DNA from: an uncultured Acetatifactor sp.
GTDB taxonomy: Bacteria > Bacillota > Clostridia > Lachnospirales > Lachnospiraceae
Assembly: GCA_934436245.1 (NCBI GenBank)
Contig: CAKSAM010000003.1
Location: forward strand, 62,001-126,000
DNA length: 64,000 nucleotides
Reading direction: 5' to 3'
Within the stretch, counting starts at the first letter, position 1, and each line of letters begins with the position of its first letter. Below the pieces are notes generated by a model. The model worked only from the letters and a program-made list of their open reading frames with translations, was not told the origin of the DNA and did not search any database. Position numbers and translations under genes: made by a program. Below are positions 8,085 through 17,216 of this stretch, in pieces.

Positions 8085-9297
8085 AGCCCATCTGCCTCCT
8101 TATCTTTGCAAGGCTCGTAAGAAACGCCTGAATCTCTTCTTCCGTATTGTAGACTCCCAGGCTTACTCTGGTGGTGGACAATACTTTCAGATGCTGCAAT
8201 AGCGGCTGGGCACAGTGATGTCCAGCCCGGACTGCGATGTGATCTGCGTCTAAAATAGATGCAACATCATGGGGATGCACGCCATCCAGCTTGAAAGTCA
8301 CGATACCGTGATGATCCTCCGCCTTCTGAGAACCCAGAATGTGTACCGCAGGGATCTCCTTCATGCCCTCCATCAGCAGGGCTGTCAGCTTCGCTTCTCT
8401 CTCTTCGATAAAATCAAAACCTATCTTCTGTATATAGCGAATGGCCTCTGCCAGTGCATAGGCTCCGGCTCCGTTTACCGTACCGGCCTCGAACTTATGG
8501 GGCACCTCTGCCCACACAGCCCCGGTCCGGCTGACGGAATCGATCATCTCTCCGCCACATAAAAACGGGGGCATCTGCTCCAGCAGCTCTCTTTTGGCAT
8601 ATAATACACCGATTCCCATGGGTGCATACATTTTGTGTCCGGAAAATGCCAGGAAATCCACATCCAGATCCTGTACATCCACTGCCATATGAGGAACACT
8701 CTGGGCTCCGTCCGCTACAAAATAAGCACCTGTTTCATGTGCAATCTGTGCAAAACGCTTTATGTCGTTCTTGCAGCCCAGCACATTGGATACCTGCGTC
8801 ATGGCTACGATTTTTGTACGGTCGCTCAATGCCGCCCGGAAAGCTTCCTCGGTATATTTTCCGTCTTCTGTACATTCTAAATATTTTACCACCGCTCCGG
8901 TTCTGACTGCCGCCTGCTGCCAGGGCAGGAGATTGCTGTGATGCTCCATGATGCTTACCAGGATCTCATCTCCTGGCTTCAACACCAGGGTTCCCAGACT
9001 GTAAGCCACCAGATTTAAGCCTTCCGTAGCATTGCGGACAAAGACAATTTCCGCTGCTTCTCTGGCATTCAAAAACTCTCTGACCGTTTCTCTGGCCTCT
9101 TCATATTTTTCGGTTGCTGTTTCTCCCAGCTCGTATAATCCACGCAGGGGATTGGCATTATATTTTTCATAAAATGTTCTCTCTGCCTCCAGAACACAGG
9201 ACGGCTTCTGGGAAGTTGCCGCCGTGTCCAGATAAATCACATCATTGTTCCCAAGCAGAGGAAAATCCTTACGGATCTCGCTGATTGAAGTCGTCAT
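8074..9297 (-). CDS. sufS: Cysteine desulfurase SufS
   Basis: A 407-residue class II PLP-dependent cysteine desulfurase. The PLP lysine is in SGHKMYAP (about residue 222) and the catalytic cysteine is in VRAGHHCAQP (about residue 362), the SufS-type motif rather than the IscS-type loop. It supplies sulfur to SufU for the SufBCD scaffold. The start at 9297 is fixed by AGGAGG immediately upstream; the frame remains open further up across the sufD end without another ribosome binding site. This is one of two cysteine desulfurases in the window; the other is at 61348-62541 and has a different role. Confidence 0.96.
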   Translation of the reverse strand: MTTSISEIRKDFPLLGNNDVIYLDTAATSQKPSCVLEAERTFYEKYNANPLRGLYELGETATEKYEEARETVREFLNAREAAEIVFVRNATEGLNLVAYSLGTLVLKPGDEILVSIMEHHSNLLPWQQAAVRTGAVVKYLECTEDGKYTEEAFRAALSDRTKIVAMTQVSNVLGCKNDIKRFAQIAHETGAYFVADGAQSVPHMAVDVQDLDVDFLAFSGHKMYAPMGIGVLYAKRELLEQMPPFLCGGEMIDSVSRTGAVWAEVPHKFEAGTVNGAGAYALAEAIRYIQKIGFDFIEEREAKLTALLMEGMKEIPAVHILGSQKAEDHHGIVTFKLDGVHPHDVASILDADHIAVRAGHHCAQPLLQHLKVLSTTRVSLGVYNTEEEIQAFLTSLAKIRRQMGYGE

Positions 9298-9313
9298 ACT
9301 TCCTCCTGTTATC

Positions 9314-10408
9314 TTACGATTCCTCTTCTTCCACGGCTCTGCCCAGGAACTTTTGTACCTTTGCCCGTGTGGAAGCGTCAGGGATCTTGCGGCAGACCGC
9401 ATCCACTTTGGCCATGGCCATCATCTCATAGATCTGTTCTCTGTTCATGCCGCGGCTCTCTAAGTAGAACAGCAGCTCATCATCCAGCTTACCGATGGTG
9501 GCGCCGTGATTGCCCTCCACATCTTCCTCGGCACAGAGGATCAGAGGAATGGTCTGGTTCACCACATCGTTGGATAATAAAAGCACATCTTCTTTTTCAT
9601 TGCCTACAGCACCCTTGGCACCCCATTTGAAATCAATGGTACCTCGGTACAGCTTGAAGGCATGGTCTCTTAACACGCCACCGGCCTGCATATTACTCTG
9701 GGTCTTTTTGCCCTCATGCAGTGCCACATAATTCATATCCAGTCTGCCTTCTCCATCTACAATATAAGCAGTATCGGCATTCATGCTGCTCTCTCTCCCC
9801 TGTAAGGTGGTCTTGCATCCAAGGTAGGTGTTCTTCCCACCGAGGATCAGCTGGATCACTTCCAGGGAAGCCTTCTCCTCACACAGGACACCAATATCAT
9901 TCATAAAAGTAAAATCACTGCCCAGTCTCTGCACCTGGATCAGCCGGATCTTCGCTCCTTCTTCCAGATACAGTCTGGTAGATACCGCCGCCTGACCTGA
10001 CGTCTCCCTGTCAGAAGCGAAGTCCTCGATCACGGTGATTTCACTGTTTTTCCGGGCTCTGACCGCTACAGCACCGGCCTGTAAGCTGTTCTGTGCATAG
10101 GCATAATCCAGCAGTAACGGCTGCGCTGCTACGACGCCTGCAGGCACTTCGTAGTGCTGTGCCTTCACGCCTGCTGTGGCAAGCAGACCATCCATCTCCT
10201 CTCCCATACCGGAAGCGATGCCTGCAAAGTCTGTATTCCAGGGACAAATATTTTCATTTTCTATTGTCGCTATCTTCTCCGGCAGGGTCACTTTTGCCTC
10301 TCCTGCCGCAGGTACTTCTATTTTTTCCAACTGCGTCTCGTTCATACGAAGCCAGTTCCAGGTCTTGGAGGGCAGCCGGTTGATGGTCATATTATATTCT
10401 TTTTCCAT
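9314..10408 (-). CDS. sufD: Fe-S scaffold protein SufD
   Basis: A 364-residue SufD-type beta-helix protein. The C-terminal half carries the family pattern: ...GTIDFKWGAKGAVGNEKEDVLLLS, then the E-DVEGNHGATIG segment and FYLESRGMNREQ. It forms the SufBC2D scaffold with SufB and SufC. I chose the ATG at 10408 because GGAG is six bases before it. Upstream in-frame ATGs lack a site. It is shorter than proteobacterial SufD, as is usual in Clostridia. Confidence 0.9.
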   Translation of the reverse strand: MEKEYNMTINRLPSKTWNWLRMNETQLEKIEVPAAGEAKVTLPEKIATIENENICPWNTDFAGIASGMGEEMDGLLATAGVKAQHYEVPAGVVAAQPLLLDYAYAQNSLQAGAVAVRARKNSEITVIEDFASDRETSGQAAVSTRLYLEEGAKIRLIQVQRLGSDFTFMNDIGVLCEEKASLEVIQLILGGKNTYLGCKTTLQGRESSMNADTAYIVDGEGRLDMNYVALHEGKKTQSNMQAGGVLRDHAFKLYRGTIDFKWGAKGAVGNEKEDVLLLSNDVVNQTIPLILCAEEDVEGNHGATIGKLDDELLFYLESRGMNREQIYEMMAMAKVDAVCRKIPDASTRAKVQKFLGRAVEEEES

Positions 10409-10467
10409 ACTAATCTCCATTCCGCAGACGATTCCTTCCATCGGAGGAATTGCGGATCAAATAATCT

Positions 10468-11880
10468 TTAACCGATGCTGCCTTTCATCTCCAGGCGGAT
10501 CAGATTGTTCATCTCTACTGCATATTCCAACGGCAGCTCCTTCGATACATTGTCTGCAAATCCACTGACGATCATGGCTCTGGCGTCCTCCTCGGAGATG
10601 CCGCGGGACATCAGATAGAACACCGCCTCATCGCTGATCCTGCCGATCTTGGCCTCATGTCCGATGTCGGCATCCTGGGTACGGATATCCATCGCCGGGA
10701 TGGTATCAGAGCGGGACTTGTCATCCAGCATTAGGGACTGACAGGATACGGCGGATTTGCTCTTTACCGCACTGTTCTTCACCACCACGGAGCTTCGGAA
10801 GGTACTGATGCCGCCATCCTTGGAGATGGACTTGGTGTTGATATAGGAAGTGGTCTCCGGTGCATTGTGGACCACTTTCGTACCGGTATCCAGGTTCTGT
10901 CCGGCTCCGGCGAAAGTAATACCGGTAAATTCCGCTCTGGCCCCTTTACCGTTCAGCACGCTCATAGGATACAGGTAGGATACGTGGGATCCGAAGGAAC
11001 CGGATACCCATTCAATGGTACCGCCCTCTTCCACCAACGCACGCTTGGTGTTCAGATTGTACATGTTCTTGGACCAGTTCTCGATGGTGGAGTAACGCAG
11101 CTTTGCATTTTTCCCCACGAACAGCTCCACGCAGCCGGCATGGAGGTTCGCCACGTTGTACTTCGGAGCGGAACAGCCTTCGATAAAATGCAGGTATGCA
11201 CCCTCGTCCACAATGATCAGGGTATGCTCGAACTGTCCGGCTCCCGGTGCGTTCAGTCGAAAATAGGACTGCAAAGGGATCGTCACAGACACTCCGGGGG
11301 GAACATATACGAAGGAACCGCCGGACCACACAGCTCCGTGCAGCGCTGCGAATTTGTGGTCTCTGGGTGTTACCAGCTTCATGAAATGCTTCCGCACCAT
11401 ATCCGCATATTCCCCGTTCAAGGCACTCTCCATATCGGTATAGACCACGCCCTGCGCCGCCACTTCTTCCCTGACATTGTGATATACCAGTTCGGAATCG
11501 TACTGGGCACCTACACCGGCGAGTGACTTCCGCTCCGCCTGAGGGATTCCCAGCTTCTCAAAAGTATCCTTGATATCTTCCGGCACTTCAGACCATTTGG
11601 CACTCATTTGGGTATTGGGCTTTACATAGGTTACAATATCTTCCATGTTCAGACCCTCAATGGAAGGTCCCCAGTCGGGAACTTCCATCTCGTTATAGAT
11701 CTGCAATGACTGCAGGCGGAAATTCGCCATCCATGCGGGATCCTTCTTTTTCTCGGAAATCTCCGCCACAATATCGGGAGTCAGTCCCTTTTTAATACGA
11801 TAGACGTCCTTCTCCTCATTACGGATATCATAAATGCTTCTGTTGACGTCTTCCACGTATGTCTTTTCACGTTCACTCAT
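10468..11880 (-). CDS. sufB: Fe-S scaffold protein SufB
   Basis: A 470-residue SufB with the expected length and order. Seen are the YVPPGVSVTIPLQSYFR stretch, the beta-helix with EGCSAPKYN and GSFGSHVSYLYPMS, the conserved NSAVKSKSAVSCQSLMLDDKSRSDTIP region with the candidate cluster cysteine, and the C-terminal GHEAKIGRISDEAVFYLMSRG. SufB is the cluster-building subunit of SufBC2D. It lies between sufC and sufD on one transcript. Confidence 0.97.
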   Translation of the reverse strand: MSEREKTYVEDVNRSIYDIRNEEKDVYRIKKGLTPDIVAEISEKKKDPAWMANFRLQSLQIYNEMEVPDWGPSIEGLNMEDIVTYVKPNTQMSAKWSEVPEDIKDTFEKLGIPQAERKSLAGVGAQYDSELVYHNVREEVAAQGVVYTDMESALNGEYADMVRKHFMKLVTPRDHKFAALHGAVWSGGSFVYVPPGVSVTIPLQSYFRLNAPGAGQFEHTLIIVDEGAYLHFIEGCSAPKYNVANLHAGCVELFVGKNAKLRYSTIENWSKNMYNLNTKRALVEEGGTIEWVSGSFGSHVSYLYPMSVLNGKGARAEFTGITFAGAGQNLDTGTKVVHNAPETTSYINTKSISKDGGISTFRSSVVVKNSAVKSKSAVSCQSLMLDDKSRSDTIPAMDIRTQDADIGHEAKIGRISDEAVFYLMSRGISEEDARAMIVSGFADNVSKELPLEYAVEMNNLIRLEMKGSIG

Positions 11881-11897
11881 TCAGATCGTCAACCTCC

Positions 11898-12644
11898 TTA
11901 TGCTTCCAGAAAACGCTCGAAACCATGCTCGTTGATCTCGTCTACCAGGGAAGCGTCGCCGGATGCCACGATCTTACCATTCACCAGTACGTGGGTCTTG
12001 TCCACATGGAGAGACTCTAAAATTCTGGTGCTGTGGGTAATGATCAGCAGCGCACCCTTTTTGTCCTTCTGGTACTCTTCCACACCCTTGGATACCGTAC
12101 GTACCGCATCTACATCCAGACCGGAATCGGTCTCATCCAAGATTGCCAGAGAAGGCTTTAACATAAGTAACTGTAAAATCTCCGCCTTTTTCTTCTCACC
12201 GCCGGAGAATCCCACGTTCAGATCACGATCACCGTAGGAAGGATCCATCTGCAATACTTCCATGGCCTGCTCCAGTTCCTTTTTGAAGGTCCACAGTTTG
12301 ATGTGGGAACCGCTTCTCTGTTCCACAGCATTACGGATGAAATTCCGAAGAGATACTCCGGGTACTTCCAGGGGATTCTGGAAGGACAGGAAAATGCCGT
12401 CCTTCGCTCTCTGGTCTGCGGTCTCCTCCAATAATTGTTTTCCTTTGAACAGGATCTCGCCACCGGTCACCTCATAACGGGGACTTCCCATGATGGTGTA
12501 GCCCAGTGTGGACTTACCTGCACCGTTGGGTCCCATAAGGACGTGAGTCTCTCCGGGACGAACCTCTAAATCTATTCCATGAAGGATGGGCTTGTCCTCT
12601 ACACTTACGGACAAGTTACGCACCTGTAATAATTGTTCTGACAT
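11898..12644 (-). CDS. sufC: Fe-S assembly ATPase SufC
   Basis: A 248-residue ABC-type ATPase. Walker A is GPNGAGKST, the signature is FSGGEKKKAE, and Walker B is LAILDETDSGLD, followed by the H-loop ITHSTRIL. These spacings are typical of SufC, the soluble ATPase that drives rearrangement of SufB and SufD. It is the first gene of the operon, with a strong AGGAGG before the ATG. Confidence 0.97.
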   Translation of the reverse strand: MSEQLLQVRNLSVSVEDKPILHGIDLEVRPGETHVLMGPNGAGKSTLGYTIMGSPRYEVTGGEILFKGKQLLEETADQRAKDGIFLSFQNPLEVPGVSLRNFIRNAVEQRSGSHIKLWTFKKELEQAMEVLQMDPSYGDRDLNVGFSGGEKKKAEILQLLMLKPSLAILDETDSGLDVDAVRTVSKGVEEYQKDKKGALLIITHSTRILESLHVDKTHVLVNGKIVASGDASLVDEINEHGFERFLEA

Positions 12645-12688
12645 ATACTTCCTCCTATCTCTAGCGCTTGACTAGGAATTACTATATC

Positions 12689-12717
12689 ATTATATACACG
12701 CTTCTGCAAATATGCAA
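12689..12717 (-). promoter_or_regulatory. Promoter of the suf operon
   Basis: Minus-strand TTGCAT (12712-12717), a 17-base spacer and a consensus TATAAT (12689-12694), followed by a roughly 40-base leader to sufC. The leader carries CTAG-N7-CTAG, a loose inverted repeat that could be an Fe-S regulator site; I could not match it to a known IscR motif. Confidence 0.75.
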
Positions 12718-12869
12718 CATATAATTCCTACAAAAGCACCGTACATTCTATCAATATCAGAGTCAAAAGTTATAAAAATCATCCGTAAATAGCAATATCT
12801 GAGCAAAAAACCGGCCACTGCAAGGGAAAGTTCTCTCACTGCCCTTACAATGGCCCATGCATTTTCACT

Positions 12870-14975
12870 TTATACTCCTTTGTCTAACAGATTCTTCATG
12901 CTCTTGGTGCTGATCCACAGGGTGGATGTATTGTGCAACAGTGCGGAAGTAGTGGGGGGAATCACACCTGCCACGCCTAAAACAATAAGTCCGGTATTGA
13001 TGCCGACGATCATACGGTAATTTTTGTGGATCCGTGCCATCAGGGCATTGCTCAGTTCCTTCAGGGCAGCTACCTCGTGCAGATTGTCTGCACCAATAGT
13101 CACATCAGCGATCTCTCTGGCAATCTGTGCGCCGTCACTGATGGCAATGCCTACATCTGCTGCCGACAATGCAGGAGAATCATTGATACCATCACCGATC
13201 ATGATTACCTTGTGTCCGGTCTTTTTCTCCTGTTCCACGAACTTTGCCTTATCCTCCGGCAATACCTCGGAATAGTACTCATCCACACCGACGATATTCG
13301 CAATAGACTTTGCAATTCGGTCGCTGTCCCCCGTCATCATGACGACTTTGCTGATTCCTAAGCTTTTCAGCTGACGGATCACCTCCGGTGCTTCCTCTCT
13401 CAGGGGATCCTCGATACAGATCACTGCTGCCAGCTGACCGTCAATAGCCATGTACAGATGAGAGTACTCTTCGGAAAGGTGGTCAAACAGTTCCTGCTTA
13501 CCTTCCGGAATCCGTGCCTGTTCATCCTCGAATACGAAGTGATAACTTCCGATGATGATCTTCCTGCCTTCCAGTGTAGATGAAATACCGTGCGCTACAA
13601 TATACTCCACCTTCGTATGTAATTCTTCATGTACCAGTTCCCTGTGGGCTGCTTCACGTACCACTGCCTTCGCCATGGAATGTGGGAAGTGTTCCTCCAG
13701 GCAGGCTGCGATCCGGAGCAGTTCATCCGGTGACTGTCCATTAAAAGATATTACATCTGCCACCGTGGGCTGTGCCTTGGTCAGAGTTCCTGTCTTGTCA
13801 AATACAATCGTGGTGGCATCTGCCATAGCCTCTAAGTATTTACCGCCCTTGACCGTGATCTCGTAGGTACTTGCCTCACGGATCGCAGACAGTACCGCTA
13901 AGGGCATGGACAGCTTCAGCGCACAGGAGAAGTCCACCATCAGCACGGATAATGCCTTGGTCACATTTCTTGTAAAGAGCCATACCAGACCGGTTCCCAG
14001 GAATGTATAAGGTACCAGCTTATCTGCCAGATGTTCTGCCTTGCCCTCCAGAGAAGATTTCAGCTTCTCGGATTCCTCGATCATGGTCATGATCTTCTCG
14101 TATTTGCTGGAGCCGCCGGTCTCCTTGACGCAGATGGTCAGTTCGCCTTCTTCTACCACGGTTCCGGCATAGACAGTTCCGCCCACGACCTTTCTCACGG
14201 GAACAGATTCTCCGGTCAGAGAAGCCTGATTCACCATACCTTCTCCGCCCGTCACCGTACCGTCAAAGGGGATCACATTGCCCATATGGATTCTTACCAG
14301 ATCCCCGGCTTTGATATCGGTAGAGGGTACCAGAATCTCCTGCCCACCGCTCATAACCCATACCTTGTCAATATTTAAGGACATACTTCTGGCCAGATCG
14401 CCGACGGACTTTTTGTGGGTCCACTCTTCCAGAATCTCACCGATACCCAACAGGAACATGACAGAACCTGCGGTATTGTAATCGTCACGCAGTACGGATA
14501 CGCCGATAGCTGTAGCATCCAGTACCGGCACTTCAATCCTGCCCCTTGCCAGAGTCTTCAATCCATGCCACAGGTATTTGAAAGATTTCACCGTGGTGAT
14601 CACGGAACGGATATCCATAGGAAGGAACAGCTTGCTGCCGTAGTGCATCACTACCTTGTTGATCAGCTGATCCTTGTACTCCCGGTTCATCTCTCTGCCG
14701 GAATTATCCAGATAATTCTGCGGCACATCCGTGGTCTGATAGCTGAATCTCTCCAGTATCTTCAGCGCCTCTTCTCTGGAACCGCTATAGACCACCGTGA
14801 CATCCTGCGTACGCTCCTGAATTTTGGCACTGACGATATTGTCCTGACCATCCAGATAGTATTGCAGGGTGTCTGCCTGTGCAAAGCTCATGCGGCTTTG
14901 CAAAATGTGAATTCTGAGTCTCCCCTTTATCTCATGTCTGATCACAAATTTCATATTTTTTATGCCTGCTTTCAT
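12870..14975 (-). CDS. Heavy-metal P1B-type ATPase with SCA in place of CPC
   Basis: A 701-residue P-type ATPase. Landmarks are TGES at 254-257 (actuator), DKTGT at about 393-397 (phosphorylated Asp) and a GDGINDSPAL hinge near the C terminus. The N-terminal 80 residues form a ferredoxin-like HMA fold without a CxxC metal site (the HMA_2 type). The membrane metal-binding motif in the sixth helix is SCALKL (350-355), not the CPC of copper exporters. This suggests a different ion, perhaps Mn, Fe or Zn, by family analogy; the ion is not decided here. It lies downstream of the small DUF6110-like gene. A hairpin overlaps its ribosome binding site. An alternative start is at the eighth codon. Confidence 0.88.
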   Translation of the reverse strand: MKAGIKNMKFVIRHEIKGRLRIHILQSRMSFAQADTLQYYLDGQDNIVSAKIQERTQDVTVVYSGSREEALKILERFSYQTTDVPQNYLDNSGREMNREYKDQLINKVVMHYGSKLFLPMDIRSVITTVKSFKYLWHGLKTLARGRIEVPVLDATAIGVSVLRDDYNTAGSVMFLLGIGEILEEWTHKKSVGDLARSMSLNIDKVWVMSGGQEILVPSTDIKAGDLVRIHMGNVIPFDGTVTGGEGMVNQASLTGESVPVRKVVGGTVYAGTVVEEGELTICVKETGGSSKYEKIMTMIEESEKLKSSLEGKAEHLADKLVPYTFLGTGLVWLFTRNVTKALSVLMVDFSCALKLSMPLAVLSAIREASTYEITVKGGKYLEAMADATTIVFDKTGTLTKAQPTVADVISFNGQSPDELLRIAACLEEHFPHSMAKAVVREAAHRELVHEELHTKVEYIVAHGISSTLEGRKIIIGSYHFVFEDEQARIPEGKQELFDHLSEEYSHLYMAIDGQLAAVICIEDPLREEAPEVIRQLKSLGISKVVMMTGDSDRIAKSIANIVGVDEYYSEVLPEDKAKFVEQEKKTGHKVIMIGDGINDSPALSAADVGIAISDGAQIAREIADVTIGADNLHEVAALKELSNALMARIHKNYRMIVGINTGLIVLGVAGVIPPTTSALLHNTSTLWISTKSMKNLLDKGV

Positions 14976-14979
14976 GAAA

Positions 14980-15008
14980 ACACCTGCGATGCCGGAGCAT
15001 GCAGGTGT
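14980..15008 (-). promoter_or_regulatory. Hairpin that covers the ATPase ribosome binding site
   Basis: ACACCTGC and GCAGGTGT form an eight-base stem, extended inside by ATGC/GCAT around CGGA with one bulge. On the minus strand the AGGTG at the 3' side is the only candidate ribosome binding site for the start at 14975, and TTTT follows. It could reduce ATPase translation relative to the upstream gene or act as a weak attenuator. Confidence 0.55.
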
Positions 15009-15028
15009 CTGTTATTCTGTCTTGCAAA

Positions 15029-15340
15029 TTATTCAGCATCTGCTGCGGTGATCTCCGTCTCTGCTGCTTCTGCTTCACCATCATACGCTTTTGCTGCCTG
15101 TGCTGCTCTGTCCTCATTGATCTGCTGGGCTTCTGCGTAGATATCCTCTGCGTTCTCCTGGATGGTGGTCGCAGTCTTCATGACACACTCTTTTGCACGC
15201 AGAACTGCTGCGGTGCAGTTGGTGTACAGCTTCTTCGCATCCTTGCTGGACAGTACTTTGATACCTGCGGTTCCGAACAGAACGCCTGCTGCGAAAATAC
15301 CGGTTTTTGCTTTATCAATCTTTTTTAAACATTTCAACAT
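15029..15340 (-). CDS. Small protein, DUF6110-like, partner of the metal ATPase
   Basis: A 103-residue protein. It has a basic N terminus (MLKCLKKIDKAKT), one short hydrophobic segment (GIFAAGVLFGTAGIKVL), and a long Ala/Glu-rich helical tail ending TEITAADAE. I recall this arrangement as DUF6110, typically next to HMA_2-type P-type ATPases; the name is from memory and should be confirmed. The position directly upstream of the ATPase supports a functional link, perhaps as a membrane-anchored accessory protein. Confidence 0.7.
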   Translation of the reverse strand: MLKCLKKIDKAKTGIFAAGVLFGTAGIKVLSSKDAKKLYTNCTAAVLRAKECVMKTATTIQENAEDIYAEAQQINEDRAAQAAKAYDGEAEAAETEITAADAE

Positions 15341-15457
15341 AATTCATTTCCTCCTGTGAGAATTCTTTGGTTTATTCTATTTATGAATGAATATTATAAG
15401 CACCTGTTTTTCCTATTTCCAGTTTTTTCTCCTTTACTGAAAAATTTTATCATTAAA

Positions 15458-15487
15458 AAGGCCAGTGGATCAAAATCCACTGACCTT
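15458..15487 (-). terminator. Terminator overlapping the J-domain gene stop
   Basis: AAGGCCAGTGGAT (15458-15470) and ATCCACTGACCTT (15475-15487) form a long stem with one mismatch; five T follow on the minus strand. The stop codon at 15470-15472 lies at the edge of the loop. Confidence 0.85.
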
Positions 15488-16498
15488 CTTGTATTCCTGT
15501 AATTTTTCCTTTGCCTGCGGTGTCAATGTCCTTGGCACCTGAATCTGGATCACGACATACTGATCGCCGTGGACATTTTTATCCTTCATGGATACCACGC
15601 CCTTGCCTTTCAGACGGATCTTGCTGCCGGACTGTGTACCTTCCTTCACTTTGCACATAACATCGCCGTACAACGTGGGCACACGGATCTCGCCGCCCAA
15701 GGCTGCTGTGGTATAGGGGATATTGACCGTGGTATAGAGATCCTGTCCTCTACGCTCCCAGCCCGGCTTCTCCTGTACTGTCACCTTCAGATACAGGTCA
15801 CCGCTCTCACCGCCGGAGTAACCTTCACCGCCCTTACCTTTCAGACGGATACTTTTACCGGTATCGATACCTGCCGGAATGTGCACCTGCACGGATTCGG
15901 ACTTGCCGGTAGCCGGATCTCTTAAGGTAAAGGTCTTGTCGCAGCCATGCATGGCTTCGTCAAAGCTGATGGTGATGCCGGATTCCACATCCTGACCTTT
16001 GCTGCGATAGTTCGCCCGGCTGCCCCGTCCGGAGCCCTTCTGCCCCTTGAAATACTGACCGAACAGATTGTCAAAAATATCCTCATCCCCACCAAAATCA
16101 CCGGTTCCGAAACCGCTTCCTCCGGTGCTGTAATGGAACGTACCGTTGCCAAAGCCTCCGAATCCATCGGCACCAAATCCGCCGGTACCTCCATTGTAGT
16201 GGAAACCTCCTCCGTTCTTAAACTGCTCCTGATACTGTCTGGCTGCCTCCTCGTTAAATCCCTCCTGGAAAGCAGCAAAACCGTAAGTATCATATAGTTT
16301 CTTCTTTTTTTCATCCCCCAGCACATCGTAAGCTTCGTTGACTTCCTTCAGCTTCTCCTCTGCCACAGGGTCTCCTGCATTGGTATCCGGATGGTATTTT
16401 TTCGCCAGTTTCCGGTATGCTTTTTTTATCGCTGCGGCATCCGCTGTCTTGCTGACACCCAGTACTTCATAATAATCTCTTTTTGTTGTCTTCGTCAT
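15470..16498 (-). CDS. J-domain co-chaperone (DnaJ/CbpA type without zinc finger)
   Basis: A 342-residue DnaJ-class protein. The J domain (about residues 8-75) carries the HPD tripeptide in KKYHPDTN. A Gly/Phe-rich linker follows (about 100-150), then the C-terminal client-binding domains, with [17 protein letters not shown] and a second-domain LKGKGV. The four CxxCxGxG zinc repeats of classical DnaJ are absent, so it is the CbpA-like type that stimulates DnaK. The start at 16498 has GGAGGG upstream; the longer frame adds residues with no family match. CIRCE upstream places it in the HrcA regulon, although hrcA, grpE and dnaK are not adjacent. Confidence 0.92.
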   Translation of the reverse strand: MTKTTKRDYYEVLGVSKTADAAAIKKAYRKLAKKYHPDTNAGDPVAEEKLKEVNEAYDVLGDEKKKKLYDTYGFAAFQEGFNEEAARQYQEQFKNGGGFHYNGGTGGFGADGFGGFGNGTFHYSTGGSGFGTGDFGGDEDIFDNLFGQYFKGQKGSGRGSRANYRSKGQDVESGITISFDEAMHGCDKTFTLRDPATGKSESVQVHIPAGIDTGKSIRLKGKGGEGYSGGESGDLYLKVTVQEKPGWERRGQDLYTTVNIPYTTAALGGEIRVPTLYGDVMCKVKEGTQSGSKIRLKGKGVVSMKDKNVHGDQYVVIQIQVPRTLTPQAKEKLQEYKKVSGF

Positions 16499-16651
16499 AT
16501 TCCCTCCATTCTGCCCAACCGGTGAGCCACACAACCAAGACGTTCTCCATGTAAAAATCAGGCGACACAGTTCCCTGCGCGGCTGACCACTTCACATCTC
16601 TTTTCAAACAATTGTCTGCTGCTGCAGTCGCTTGTTCCTCTTACAGAGATT

Positions 16652-16694
16652 ATATTATCACTACTGCTTAGCACTCGCAAGAGGTGAGTGCTAA
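16652..16694 (-). promoter_or_regulatory. Promoter with perfect CIRCE operator
   Basis: TTAGCACTC (16668-16676), nine bases, GAGTGCTAA (16686-16694): an exact CIRCE element, the binding site of the heat-shock repressor HrcA. The minus-strand -35 TTGCGA (16675-16680) overlaps it, and TAATAT (16652-16657) follows after 17 bases. HrcA binding would block RNA polymerase. Confidence 0.95.
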
Positions 16695-16710
16695 AATTTT
16701 TATTAAATCT

Positions 16711-17184
16711 TTAATTTTCTTTGTCTTCTTTTGTATACCATGCCCGCGCCTCTGGTGATGTTTCCTGAAGCAAAATTCTATAGTGTGTCCATGATAAAGG
16801 TCGACCAGACTTTGGACTCAGTGAGTCCAAAATTTGAGGAAATTCCTGATGAAATTTTACATATTTATAAAGACTACTAAAATCAAATCCTTTACCATAT
16901 TTTTCTTTTAGTTCCGCTGATAGCTTTTTCATAGTTTTTTTGCCATAGTCTGCTTTTCCATTTTCATCCAGACACTCTATAGCAATTCGTTTCCCCAATA
17001 ACCAGTTCCTTTGAACCAGAATTGTATCGACAGCCGCATACGCAATACTTTGTGCACTCTCCACGATTTCACATGTATCAGCAAATAAATCGCCTGTTTC
17101 ATGGTAAACAATCGTATTTCTATTTAATTTTGGCCTTGTTAAATTCAAACTTGCTTTTCCTTTTTCAGAATGTATCTTTTCCAT
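16711..17184 (-). pseudogene. DUF1016 (YhcG-like) N-terminal fragment
   Basis: 157 residues that match the DUF1016 N-terminal domain (VDTILVQRNWLLGKRIAIECL, then YGKKTMKKLS, LYKYVKFHQEFPQ and PLSWTHYRILLQ). The full YhcG family is roughly twice as long and ends with a PD-(D/E)XK nuclease domain, which is missing here; the frame stops shortly after EARAWY. AT-rich codon use differs from ddl just upstream, a sign of transfer and decay. GAGG lies before the start at 17184, so a truncated protein could still be made. It may also be a split remnant of a mobile-element gene. Confidence 0.7.
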
Positions 17185-17216
17185 CAAAGCAACCTCTTTT
17201 TCAATTAAACCGGCTA

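Noticed and set aside
10867..11526. A 219-codon frame on the plus strand inside sufB
   Set aside because: SufB on the minus strand explains the sequence completely.
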